Assembly: GCA_020912385.1 (NCBI GenBank) | Contig: CP087208.1 | Coordinates: 2,418,001 to 2,482,000 of the forward strand | DNA from: Neofusicoccum parvum | Taxonomy: Eukaryota; Ascomycota; Dothideomycetes; Botryosphaeriales; Botryosphaeriaceae | Direction: 5' to 3' | Length of the DNA: 64,000 nucleotides | Shown: piece after piece, positions 1 to 11,385 of the stretch | Numbering within the stretch: position 1 is the first letter of the stretch | Layout: every line of letters begins with the position of its first letter | The notes under the pieces: generated by a model | Database searches by the model: none | What the model was told of the DNA's origin: nothing | What the model saw: only the letters and a program-made list of their open reading frames with translations | Program-made: the position numbers and the translations under genes

Positions 1-1
1 G

Positions 2-948
2 GTGCGCGACGCCGTCGAGGCGCTGGCCGAGATCGGCCGGTACGTCGAGGGCGCGCGCATCGACGAGGCGAAGGAGCGGAGCATGCGGCTCGATCACCGC
101 TTCCAGTGGATTTTCGATCATCGGAACAAGGTGGTCATGCAGGAGAAGGCGCTGTCGACGTGTCATGCCAGCTTGCTGAGCGCGATCAAGGAGTTGCATC
201 GGATTGAGGAGGGTGCGGTGATGCCCGGGGGTGGGAGCAGGGAGGACGGCGGGGCGGAATCGAAGGGGGCGGCGGGTGAGGAGGTCGGGGGTGGGAAGGT
301 TGGGGAGCAGGCGGCGCAGTTGCCGACGTATGAGTCGAGCCAGTACGATGAGAGGGTTGTTCCGTGGGTGTATAGGCCGGAGGGAGATGTTGCGCTTAAG
401 TCGCCGTCAGTGAGGAGGTTCATGAGAAACAAAAAGGAGAAGATGCCTACAGTGATAGCGGAGCAAGATTTGCGGGCAGGTCAGTGCGATTTTTTTTTAA
501 ACTTACATCGGATGAAGTCTGCAGATTTAATAGCTGTGCTGACATTGGTTTAGTTCCCAAACACCAAACGACCCCAGCTAATTTGAGCGACGATGAATTC
601 TCCTACCTTCACATGTTCATCGAAAACCCACCGGTTGAACTCCCAGCGGAGGTCCCGCCCAGGCTGACCCTTTACAACCCGCACCCTCAGGCGGCAGAGC
701 CGAACCCAAGCTTTCTCTCGCCCCAATCTGCGCACACTGAACGGTGCACGAGTTCCTGGAGCATCGAATCACCCCTCGCACCCCCAGGGATGACAGAAGA
801 GCCGAAGCAAAACTTGGCCCCGATCGGGCCACGGCTATCGGCATCATCAAAGCGACGGTCGTTCAGGAAAGCGAAGCTCGATGGGGGAACTCAGAGTAGT
901 TGGGAGAACCCAGACACAATCAACAGCGGAGTCGGCTGGGCTTCTTAA
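2..948 (+). CDS. 3' end of an unrecognised gene (5' end outside window)
   Basis: The reading frame is open from the first bases. It gives a charged helical stretch (ALAEIGRYVEGARIDEAKE, then FDHRNKVVMQEKALSTCHASLL), followed by a Gly/Glu-rich linker and a Pro/Ser-rich tail. An intron at 480-553 (donor GTCAGT, acceptor TTTAG, branch-like CTGAC) joins exon <2-479 to exon 554-948 in frame; without it the frame stops at 553. The C-terminus then reads VPKHQTTPANLSDDEF to GVGWAS. I do not recognise the family. The helical part looks like the end of a coiled-coil domain of the type found in fungal cytosolic regulatory proteins, but this is a guess. The protein is incomplete at its N-terminus. Confidence 0.6.
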
Positions 949-1673
949 AACCGTAAGTGGACAAGTGGAAGAGAAAAAAACCGTTTCAATTGCTTTTGAT
1001 ACCCATTCCGCGAATCGACCGAAAAGATGTGTAGGAAACTTGCTAAGTGGATAGATAATGAATGACAAACGAGTAGTAATGTGTCAGAAACGAGCTATTA
1101 GTCAAGGCTAGTTCCGAGGAAGGCCACAGTGGAGCACATTCAGCCCAATAGTTTACGAATATATGCAAAACATCAGCGTGAGGGTTGTGAATGCCTTTTC
1201 GAAAACAGTTCGAGGACTAAGTTCAGTAGGTCTTTGGGCAATCGTTGCACTTTTACATGCTGGACGTGAGATGATCATCATGAGCTTTTCCAACCATCCC
1301 GTAAGCTGGCTTACATGTGCCTAGTAGAACCCTTGCATCCAAAAAGAAGCTCGAGGAGATGGCGTGCCCTACATCAATCTTCAATGTCATCAGTGAAATA
1401 AGTCAGTCCTCAGGCCTACCCAAATATATAACGTGCAGGCTGTTGTCGAGGTTCGGCGTGCAAAGGAATAATCAATCTTGATATCTTTGATGCAACGGAT
1501 GTCAGATTGAAAGTTTGAAACGTTGTGTTGAATGGAAACCAACCATTTGGCTACAATGCCCATTTCCTCCGCGCTCAATATGCCCCGAATGGATGTGGGC
1601 TTAGCGCCCTTTTCCTCTCTTTTATGCCGTTAGGCAGCTGGTCTCCCAGAAAACGCCCAGTAAATCAAACGGA
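949..1673. other. intergenic, convergent 3' ends
   Basis: This 725-base AT-richer gap lies between two convergent genes. It holds only short frames with no family resemblance, and I see no RNA gene or repeat in it. It most likely contains the two 3' UTRs and terminators. Confidence 0.6.
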
Positions 1674-3030
1674 TTACGAAAGAAGATCCGCAACTGCACC
1701 GCATCAATTAGTCATGAGCACTCAACAGCGGGAAGAGAGGACTTACCGTTCATCGGCATCTCATCAATCTGGGTGGAGTAGTACACTGCGAGAGTCAGTA
1801 GATAACCTGGGTGACAGCTGATTATTCACTCACGTTCGATGTCGCGCAGAATCCTTACGTCCTCGCTAGTGACGAAGTTGATGGCAACACCCTTCCTTCC
1901 GAAACGCCCACTGCGACCGATTCTGTGGATGTAGTTTTCACGGTTGCTGGGAAGGTCGTAGTTAATGACCAGCGACACCTGCTGCACATCAATTCCGCGC
2001 GCCCAGACATCGGTAGAGATCAGAACACGCGAGTTGCCCTGACGGAAGTCTTGCATGATGCTATCGCGCTCCTTTTGCGGCATCTCTCCGTGCATTGAGG
2101 AAACGGTGAAGTTGGCCTCGCGCATCTTATCCGTAAGCCAGTCAACCTTCCTCCTGGTATTGCAGAAGATGACGGCCTGGGTGATGGTGAGGGTATCGTA
2201 AAGGTCACAGAGAGTATCGAACTTCCACTCCTCCTTCTCGACAGCGATGAAGTACTGCTTCAGGCCTTCGAGGGTCAACTCGTCACGCTTAACGAGAATT
2301 CTGACCGGATCCGTCATGAATTTAGTAGTCATGTCGAGAACATCATACGGAAGCGTGGCCGAGACGACGACAACCTGTGTCGCGGGAGGGAGATAGCGGT
2401 AAACGTCGTAGATCTGCTCACGGAAACCACGGTTGAGCAGCTCATCGGCCTCGTCCAGGACGAGCATCTTGATGTGGCGAGTACGGAGATTGCGGCGGCG
2501 AATCATGTCGGCAACACGGCCAGGAGTGCCAGAGACAACGTGCTGGCCGTAGTCAAGCTTGCGGATATCCTCTCCGACGTTGGTGCCACCAATGCAAGCG
2601 TGGCACTGGACGTTCATGTAGTCGCCGAGGGCCATGACAACGGATTGGATCTGGGTCGCAAGTTCGCGGGTCGGAGAGAGAACAAGAGCTGGCAAGCAAG
2701 TCAGCACTTTAGCAGCGCAAGCAATCAGGCGCGTCGGCTCGCACCTTGGGTCTCGCGCACGGCTGTGTCGATAACCTGGAGAATGCTGATGGAGAAGGTG
2801 GCAGTCTTGCCGGTGCCGGACTGGGCCTGGGCAATCGTGTCGCGGCCCTTGCAGATCTGCACAATGGCACGCGACTGCACGGCTGAGGGCGACTCGTAGC
2901 CGTAGGCGTAGATGCCGCGCAGAAGATTCTCCTTCAGGTGCATGGCCTCGAAGGTAGGAGCCACCGTGACCTCCTTGGAGGTGGAGAACTCCATCTTCTC
3001 ATCGGCGCGTCTGTCGATGCCGTCGGCCAT
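1674..3030 (-). CDS. FAL1: DEAD-box RNA helicase FAL1 / eIF4A-III
   Basis: ATP-dependent RNA helicase of the eIF4A-III/Fal1 group, which acts in 18S rRNA maturation in yeast and as an exon-junction-complex core subunit in many eukaryotes. Exons are 3030-2745, 2688-1834, 1785-1747 and 1693-1674, giving 399 aa, the usual family length. Motifs seen are the Q motif (about residues 27-51), motif I AQSGTGKT (69-76), PTRELA (101-106), DEAD (174-177), SAT, and [11 protein letters not shown] near the C-terminus. The last two tiny exons restore the family ending [19 protein letters not shown]. The start at 3030 ([10 protein letters not shown]) was chosen because the open frame upstream is low-complexity and lacks family similarity. 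The gene is divergent from the SF3a60 gene. FAL1 and eIF4A-III cannot be separated without phylogeny; eIF4A1/TIF1 is unlikely given the C-terminus. Confidence 0.95.
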
Positions 3031-3348
3031 GGTTGCGCGGGAGGGTGGGGTGCGGTGGTGGAGCGGCGGGGAGGATGGATGTAAATGTTTGCGGCCTGAG
3101 CGCGGCGGCGGTGGTGAAGTTTCCGGGGAGCTGGTGCCAGGGCGCGGAGCTGCTAGCGCGGAGCTGGGCTTGGCATCCGTCGCGTCCAGATAATCTTGCC
3201 CGCGACCTCGCCGCCGCCGCTGCTCGCGCTCGACCCGACCTTGACGCAACCACACTCTGCGTTACAGCAATCGATCTCCCCTGGCGCCGGCACCCAATTC
3301 CGCCACGCCGATCAGCAGCTCGCCCACAGAGCAGGCCCGCCGACAGCC
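3031..3348. promoter_or_regulatory. 318-bp bidirectional promoter region, FAL1 / SF3A3
   Basis: This short GC-rich stretch separates the start codons of two divergent RNA-processing genes, so it must hold both 5' UTRs and both promoters. I see no clear TATA box. Co-regulation is inferred from spacing only. Confidence 0.6.
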
Positions 3349-4914
3349 ATGAGCATCCTCCTCGAGGAGCAGCGTCTGCTGCACGAGGACATCGAGCGCC
3401 TCGAGCAGGCAACCGCTGAGCGCCTTCTTGAGGAGCCTAGATATGTAAGGACCACCGTCTTCCACCTTGAGCCAAAGACAGGATAAATTTATATAGCATT
3501 CCTTCCCCAGGCCAGAGACCAGCTGCGCCGCGACCACCAGATCGCCAACTACATCAGCCGCATCCAGGGCCAGTCAAAGCGCCTGCTGGACATCTACGCC
3601 GACAAGGATGGCGAGCGCACCCGCCAGATCCAGTCCATCTCCACCGGCGACATCTTCGACGAGTTCTACAAGGAGTATCAGGAAATCAAGACCCACCACA
3701 AGAACTACCCGAACGAGACGGTCGACAACCTGGAGCGCGCCTACAAGCACCGCCAAGGCGAACCCGAGCCCATGGCCCCCAATATCGAAGCCATGTTCAC
3801 TGGCGAGGAGGGTTTCGGACGCTTCTTCGACATGACTACCCTCCACGAGAACTATCTCAACTTGCCTGGCATCAAGGAAAACCGTCGCGTCTCGTACCTC
3901 CAGTACCTAGACTCGTTCGACACCTTCACTCAGCTGAAGCGTCCTAACAAGATGACAGATGCCTACTTCCGCTACCTCGGCAACCTGGCCTCGTATCTTG
4001 AGGACTTCATGAGGAGGACGAGGCCGCTGGAGGATTTGGACAAGCTGTTTGCTGAGTTCGAGGACGAATTCCAGAAGGCGTGGGAGGCAAATGAGATCGC
4101 CGACTGGGATGATGGAGCTGCAGCTAAGGATGCCTCTGCTGGCCCTGTCACTGAGGGAGCTGGTTCTGGATACTGGTGCGCTGACTGCCAGAAGGAGTTC
4201 ACCGAGCATACCTACCAGCACCATCTGACTGGAAAGAAGCACAAAAAGAATGCTGCGGAGAGGGCGGCGAGTGGCGAGCAGGCCGCCGATTCCAAGCCGA
4301 ACGGCGCGACGGACGTTAAGCGTCTCAAGGAACGTGCCATCGCATACCGCGAGTTCCGCATCAAGAAGCTCTCGGCTGCCATGAAGATGCAGCGCGGCGA
4401 TACTCGTGTCAACGTCGAGCGCAGGCAGGGCATGACGGAGCGTGAGCGTCAACAGGAGCTCGACGCCCTGTTCGCTGAAGGCGAGGAAGAGGCTCAGGAG
4501 GGCGAAGGCGAGGACGATGGTGACGATGACAAGATCTACAACCCGCTCAAGCTACCCCTTGCCTGGGATGGCAAGCCAATTCCCTTCTGGCTGTATAAGC
4601 TCCACGGTCTGGGCGTCGAGTTCCCCTGCGAGATTTGCGGCAACTTCGTATACATGGGGCGCCGTGCCTTTGACAAGCACTTCACCGAGGGCCGCCACCT
4701 GTACGGCCTGAAGTGTCTGGGCATCACCAAGGACACTGGACTCTACAGGGAGATTGTTGGCATTGAGGATGCGATCAACCTGCACAAGAAAATTGAGGCC
4801 GACAAGAAGAAGCAGAAGCAGGCTCAAGACAACGTTGTGCAGATGGAGGATGCGGCGGGTAATGTCATGCCCGAGAAGGTCTACTACGACCTCCAGAAAC
4901 AGGGCTTGCTGTGA
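3349..4914 (+). CDS. SF3A3: splicing factor 3a subunit 3 (SF3a60 / Prp9)
   Basis: Subunit of the SF3a complex of the U2 snRNP, needed for pre-spliceosome assembly. Exons are 3349-3444 and 3511-4914, giving 499 aa, the normal length. The N-terminus MSILLEEQRLLHEDIERLEQA is the family's helical start. A matrin-type C2H2 zinc finger lies at about residues 253-277 (CADCQ...HHLTGKKHKK). A second Cys/His motif lies at about 405-437 (CEICG...HFTEGRHLYGLKCLGI), typical of the SF3a60 C-terminal domain that contacts SF3a120 and U2. An acidic, low-complexity stretch (EEEAQEGEGEDDGDDD) precedes the second finger. The start codon is the first ATG that gives the family N-terminus. It is divergent from another RNA-processing gene. 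Confidence 0.95.
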
Positions 4915-7900
4915 GATTGCTGCGACGACGCGTCTGGGACAGGATGATCGAATTTCGCACAGCTGCCATGTCGGCGAATCACCTTCGTCTCAGGAAGCGG
5001 TCGACAGTCACATGCCTTGCACATTTGGGATCTTGGACATTAGCGGCCATGCATTATTGCGGCATTTCTCCCGAGACTCTCGTTTACAGTGCTCACCGAG
5101 CAGCCCCTACTTCTCCAGCAGCTATGGGCATAATCTCTGGTGGTCTATAGCATGCACACACTTGGTTAAAAAAATGGGCGGTAACGGCGTTGCAGGAGAA
5201 AGGGGATGGTGATATCCAAAAGCTTTTCAGCGACAGGTCCGAAACGAATTTCAAACCTCGGAATGCGACCAGCTACCAGCAGCGGTAGATGTGTCGGAGG
5301 TAGCTTAGTTGATCAATCAATCGATTGCACCACCATGATGTACTGTGTGCCCCTCTGGTCGTGGGCAGCGTGGGCTAAGTAGCATGTGCCCCGGCTGGTG
5401 ATACTGCAGCAGCGTTTTGGATAGAATGCGTGGGTGGTCTCGCTCACACGACAGCTACCAGAATCCTTCCGAAAGCAGCTACGGTATATCCAAGAGGGGC
5501 AACGGGTGCGTGAGGGAGGCGATAGAAGTAGTGGAGGCGGTTCGGGGAGGGCTTGTGTTGGTGCAAGGCTGTTCCTTGCTTGATGCGGTTTCAGAAGCTG
5601 CATACCAAGCTTTCCGCTCGAAACAGGTGATCTTCAGTGTAGCTGCAGCGGAGAGGGATGGCGGCGGCGGGCTGGCGGGTATGATGTCGTCCCCAGTGAT
5701 CGACAGGCACCGTCATGCAGAGGCAGCGCCGTCTGAGACGCGCGCATTATGGCGGAGGCTGGTGTTGCACTGTCGCGCGCCGCCCACCGGTCCTTAGGCA
5801 ACGAGGCACGCATTGTCTGCCGGCGTTCACGGTGACGGTGACGGCGCCGCGCAGGCGTAGGCGTCCCGTGACCGTTCGGGTTTTCTCCGAAGATACCAAA
5901 CTTAGAGCAGACAAGATTCCCCGCATGAGGTGGCGTCCTGGCCCGACTTCTGACACCCGTCGACGTTTCGCCCAGAGCAAAGGCCGACCTCGCCCCCGCC
6001 GGGATGGCAGCTCTGCCACACTGTCGATTCTGGCTGGCCAGCGGGCCGGCCAGCAGCGTCCTCCGCTCGTCGCGGCCCTTATCCTCGAGTTTTGGCTATA
6101 GCACGGCCGAGTAAGTGGTGGCCGGCGTGCACGGCGCCCCACTGCAACTCCTTCCCTTCTCTGCCGGCCCCGAGCGCGCTTGCGCACCGGCGCACCCCTG
6201 AGCGAGCTGGCGGCCCTGCGAAATGCAGGTGGAGGCTGGCTGTACGAGGAGAACAATGCGCTCGAGTCGGTCAGGCGCGGCGGCCGCACAGGTGCCAGCG
6301 AATGGGCAGCGCAGATGAAAAAGAAATTCAGCTGCTGGACCAGGCACGCTCTGTGCGAGCGCCCGTCGCCGGCCTGCGGTCCCACGGCGTGCGAGCGCTC
6401 CACGCGCGGAGGAACGACGCGAGCCGGCGCGCGACACAGCCGCCGACGGGCAGGGCTCCGCCGCGGTCGGGATGCACCTGGCGCGCCGCAAACACCTGCG
6501 CGCCGTGAGTGGCCGGCGGTGTTTTATACCGGACGCACCTGCCACGACGCTTCCCGAGAACCAAGCTTTTGCTATCGATGGACGTGAAACGGCAGCCACA
6601 TCCCCGAGTGATGAGATCTGAGTCGGCCGGCCGGGGCGTGGCACGATTGGCGCGCCGGGTTACGTACGCCTCGCTCCTTGCTATATTGCGGGCGGCTGCC
6701 AGCCTCCTCGCAGCAGCGCGGGCGGGCGCCGCTGGCGGCACCACGGGCGGCACTGCGCCCAGGGGAGCGTGAAAAGGGCTCTGTGGCCGTGACGCGAGAT
6801 GAGCGCGCAGATCGTGAGTCAGGCGGCTCTGGCGACGCTGCTGAGCTGCTCGAATAGGAGGCCAACAAGCGATGGCGCGCGGCGGACGGAGATGGGAGGC
6901 CGCGCCAACGCCTCGGTTCACGATGCTGCCCGCCCACCGCTCCACCACGGCGCCTGCGGGCCACGGCCACAGGGCAGACGCACACCGCACGCCGTCGTCG
7001 TGCGCCGCCTCCCGACCCGAACCACCCTTCAGCTGGCGGCGGCGGCGACGGCGCGAGGGCGGACGCAGGGCAGGCCAAGCTGCCCAAGCCGATTGGTGTA
7101 TCCCCAGCGTTTCAGCGCGAAAAGCAAACGAGGATGTGCACGCCGGCGCCGGGATGACGCACCTGGGCAGGGCAGGAATGTCTTGGGCCCTGTCGGCAGG
7201 CTATCAGTGCGCCGTGTGTCAGGGAGATTCCAGTGGGGATCCATCGTGTCTCAGGTCAACGTGTACCCCCATGTTTTCCCTGGCCTGAAAAGAACATTCC
7301 TTATCCCCCATCGTGATTTTTCAAGACTACGCTGCGCTCGCGCTTCCTCTCCTTGCCTGTCCCGCATCCGTCGCTCCTTTACCAGCTGACCGTTCGCCGC
7401 TCGTTCGCGCAACCGCTCACTCACGTTCCCTATCTGCCGCCCGAGGCCCAGCGCCGTTCTTTCTTGGACATATCGTCTTTTCAGCCCGAGCAATACCAAC
7501 TGTCCCCGGTGGATTCAAGCACGGGCGCGCGCGATCAATCAATTTGACGTAAAGGAGAAGGGCTTCACCGCGCAGGGTTGTCTTTAAAGAGCCGAATCAG
7601 GGCGCATAGGGCTGAAGAGAAGCATCACGACCGTTCTTCGAGAAAAGGTTACGGCCGCCCCGTAATCCGTATTCCCAGCCGAACTACGTTGCCCATCTCC
7701 GAGGCGGTGCAGTTGTGATTGTAGGTGGCCACCAGCTCCGTGCGTTGTTGCGAACAAACACACTTCTACTCCACCCACACCCCGTCTCTTCTCCGCCACC
7801 CTCGACCAACCCTCTCCGCTCCTTTGCAGACCTTCCCTTCGCTTCCGACCTTCCGACCCGCGGCCAAGCTCTTCTCGGTCCGGCCCTTCCTCTTCGACCT

Positions 7901-7923
7901 TCCGATCCCAAAACACCGTCGCC
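4915..7923. other. 3-kb GC-rich intergenic region, no supported gene
   Basis: About 5.7-7.1 kb is very GC-rich and opens long frames on both strands (for example 5747-6403 minus and 6799-7389 plus). These are Arg/Ala/Pro-rich, overlap each other and resemble no family, which is what GC-rich non-coding DNA gives. The last 200 bases before 7924 are pyrimidine-rich, as in fungal 5' UTRs. I see no RNA gene or repeat. Confidence 0.55.
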
Positions 7924-9497
7924 ATGGTCAAGTCCACCATCCTCCCGGAGGTCCTCTCCTTCCTCGCCCTCTCCGGCGCCGCCGACGCCTTCTGGCGCAT
8001 GCCCTGCCGTGGCCGCACCGGTCTTGCCCGTATCGACCCCATCGTCGACACCGGCGAGGTCTCCAGCCACGCCCACGCCATCCATGGCGGTAACAACTTC
8101 GGCATGAGCATCGGCTATGCTGATCTCGTCAGCTCGTCCTGCACCTCCTGCCAGGTCACCCAGGACAACTCTGCCTACTGGTAAGCTTGCACGTCCAAAT
8201 CGCGCCCCCGAAGCGTTGCTGACACCAGACCCTCCGCCAGGACCCCGTCCATGCACTTCATCTACACCAACGGCACCACGGTCGTCGTCCCGCAGGTCGG
8301 CGGTATGCTTGCGTAAGTACATGAAAACCACTGGCCGGTAGATCTCACTGACCCCGTCACAGCTACTACCTTCTCTACGGAGACAACGTCCAGGCTTTCC
8401 CCAAGAACTTCCGCATGCTCGCCGGTGACATGCGCCAGCGCAACTTCACCCTGGCCGTCCCTGACCCCGAGAAGCCCTGGACCGGCGAGGACGCGACCCA
8501 GAAGGCTCTTGAGCAGAAGGCCCTTGGCTTCAACTGCCTCCACTACAACGTGAACCCGCCCGAGGCGACCCTGTACCGCCACTTCCTGCCCGACAAGTCC
8601 TTCCTGGACGAGAACTGCTCCGACGGCCTCCGTCTTGAGGTCATGTTCCCGTCGTGCTGGAACGGCAAGGACCTTGACTCGGACGACCACAAGAGCCACA
8701 TGGCCTACCCCGACCAGACCATCACCGGCACCTGCCCCGAGGGCTTCGAGACCCGCCTCATCTCCCTGATGTACGAGACCATCTGGGCCACCAACGACTT
8801 CATTGGTGTCGACGGAGAGTTCGTCCTGTCGTACGGTGACCCCACCGGGTACGGGTACCACGGTGACTTCATGTCCGGCTGGGACGTCGACTTCCTCCAG
8901 AGCGCGGTTGAGACGTGCACCAACGAGAGCGGCAAGGTCGAGGACTGCGCGCTCTTCAACCTGCAGGAGGAGGCGGACATGCTGGACTGCAAGTTCGATG
9001 TCCCCGAGGTCCTTGCGGATGAGAACTGCGCCGGTCCCACCGACGGCCTCTGCGGCAACGTCCCGATCCAGTACGGCCCCGAGTACGCCTCGACCCAGGC
9101 TGCCGAGACGTCGCCGCCTGCCATCTCGACCACCTCCCACGCCAGCACTCCCCTCGTGCCCACCCTCTCCTACTCGACCGGCCGCGAGTCCTTCGCCTCG
9201 GACCAGTACGGCGGCGGTGTCACCGTCAACAAGGTTGCTGGCGCTGCCACTGGCACTCCTTCGACCATCGCTCTCGCCACCACGACGCCCGCGCCGACTT
9301 ACCCCGAGACGGACGAGGACGGCGAGATCATTGCTACCACGACCTACACCAGCAACGGTGCGGTCTACGAGGTTGCGATCGAGGAGGAGATTGTCTACGT
9401 CACCGTTGGCGGCGCCACGCCGAGCCCTGTCGCGAAGCACAAGCGCCACATGCACCACGGCCACCACAACCGCCGCGAGCACGGTCTCCTTGCCTAA
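7924..9497 (+). CDS. secreted DUF1996-domain protein
   Basis: Secreted fungal protein of unknown biochemical role. Exons are 7924-8180, 8241-8312 and 8363-9497, giving 487 aa. Residues 1-22 (MVKSTILPEVLSFLALSGAADA) form a signal peptide. The DUF1996 hallmarks follow: FWRMPCRGRTGLARIDPI at the mature N-terminus, SSCTSCQVTQDNSAYWTP across the first splice junction, FRMLAGD, FNCLHYN, FPSCWNG and DGEFVLSYGDPTGYGYHGDF. Many Cys residues suggest disulfides. The C-terminal third is Thr/Ser/Pro-rich, likely O-glycosylated, and ends in a basic His-rich tail (HKRHMHHGHHNRREHGLLA) with dibasic KR/RR sites that a Kex2-type protease could cut. No GPI signal or CBM is visible. DUF1996 proteins are common in plant-associated and saprotrophic fungi; substrate and activity are not established. 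Confidence 0.9.
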
Positions 9498-11385
9498 AGG
9501 ATTTGCTTCTCTTGACGCAGTACCGGCATTTGGACAGGTGTTCCGGGCATTGTGCGTGCTTCTTTTGATTATTCATGCGGGACGAAAAGAAGTGGGATAG
9601 GCTTGGTGTTTTGACTCTTTTATTACCCCCCTTTTTTCCTTGTCTTCTCTTCTCTGCTCTTCTTGCTCTGCGTATATCAGACCGATGGCCGCTTTGCGGG
9701 TCGGGCTGCGCCTGGCCTGCGAAGGGCATATATTCGCGTTGTACAAACTTTTTACTGGTTCTAAACAAGTCCGCAATCTGCATCACATCGGAAACTCCGC
9801 GCTGGTGGGGCTAGGGGCTCGTCCCGTTTAGCGACACTATAACGATGATTATGCTTGTCCACGTTCTGTTTCGCGTGTTTCCTGCTGGTGACGTGACAAA
9901 TAGCGAATGCCTGCTGGACGAGGTGCAGCGGGCAGGGTGGGCGCAGTCGCAGCGGCCCCGCGCCACCAACGCCGGCGGCCGCCACGTGCTCGGGCTGACA
10001 GCGGCAGCTCGAGCAAACACTGGCATCTGCCGACTGCGCCAACGCTGTAGCACGCACGCTGGGTGCTGACTGGCGGCGCGCTCGACACCGCTAATGCGAC
10101 CGATCATCTCGCCCGGCCGTCGTCGTGCATGGCCGGCGTCGCTCTCGACTCCGATCTACCCGGCGTTTGCCCCGGCATCCCGACTGCCCACACCCTCGCT
10201 GCTCGGCGCGCACTTCTATCCACACCACTAGCCACCAGCGCAGCATCTCCCCATGCTGTGGCGGCCCACAGGTCAGCTGCTGCAGCGGACTCGCCAACGG
10301 CCCTTTAAATGGTGGTTGTGGCGCGCACGCCCGTCATGACGCCCATACCGCGCGTCGTTGCTGCCTTCCCGGAGTGGCAATTCGATGCGCCCTTGCCCGC
10401 CCTCACCTCCGTGGCGACGCACCGCCTCTCGCTGCTCATCAGTCTCAGCTCCTCCAGGTTCTCCTTCTGACCGGCATTTATTCAGCTTCGCCAGGTCATC
10501 GCCCGGTATCGCCGAAATCCTGAATCCGTGGACCGTTCGCGGAGCAATCGAGCATTATAAGAACCAACGCGGCCCCAAGGCACCGAACCCTCGTCATCCT
10601 TGCGCTGACGCAGATCCTGTATCGGCCCTGGTCTCGCCAACGCCTCCAGGCAGCTGCATTTACCTCACTCAGCACAGGCATCTCACCTGAGGCTCTGCTG
10701 CGTGGTTCCGGCGCGGTCGCTAAAGTTTCCTCTACGAGTAGCGATCGGATCGACTACTTACTTTTCGCGACAAGGCTGAGCTTCAGCCTGGCAAGCCACC
10801 TGCAGCCTCAACTCCGTATCACCATCGGCTTTTCTTGTTGCGGGGAACCACCGTTAATTCTTTCTGTGGCTGCGCTTCGTGTTCCGCTTGCGGCTCTTCG
10901 GTGAGCATTCATAGAACTCCGGCCGCCCGATCGATCCTCAACCCTTGTTCATTGAGGCTGATAAATCATCAGCAATCGTGCTGGGAACCAGTTTTGAGCC
11001 TCACAATTGCGTGAGCCTGTGGAAGACATAAAGCATCGTCGTGTGGGATCCTGTTGCCTGCACGTTCTGTTTGTCCCTCCAGCTTGGTTCGCTCGTTTTC
11101 GTCCATTTGTTGCACGCAGGGAACCGCCACGGCATTGGTAAAAGACGCACGATATCGGGAAGGTGCCTACACGAAATCCGGGAAGAAAGCATCCTGCATC
11201 CAGCCGTTCAGACAGCCGCCAGTCTCCTACAGCCTCAAGGCAGCACAGTCAGCTTTCAAACCAGTCATCTATTGCGCCACCACCCGCTTGCCACACGAGA
11301 TTATATAAAATTCTTCTGGAGCTACCGTTCGCCGTTTCCTGTCTTTCGTTGATTGCGCAGGACTGATTCTCATCAACAGCCAAAT
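9498..11385. other. intergenic region, no supported gene
   Basis: This 1.9-kb gap holds the 3' UTR of the DUF1996 gene and the long 5' region of the BCS1-like gene. Frames at 10.06-10.7 kb overlap on both strands and show no domain. No RNA gene or repeat was seen. Confidence 0.5.

Noticed and set aside
5747..7389. Long overlapping frames on both strands (for example 218 aa minus, 196 aa plus)
   Set aside because: They are Arg/Ala/Pro-rich, overlap in several frames and show no domain or splice-consistent extension; this is typical of GC-rich non-coding DNA.
8262..9482. 406-aa minus-strand frame opposite the DUF1996 gene
   Set aside because: Antisense shadow of a GC3-rich coding exon; Val/Leu/Gly/Arg repeats without domain.
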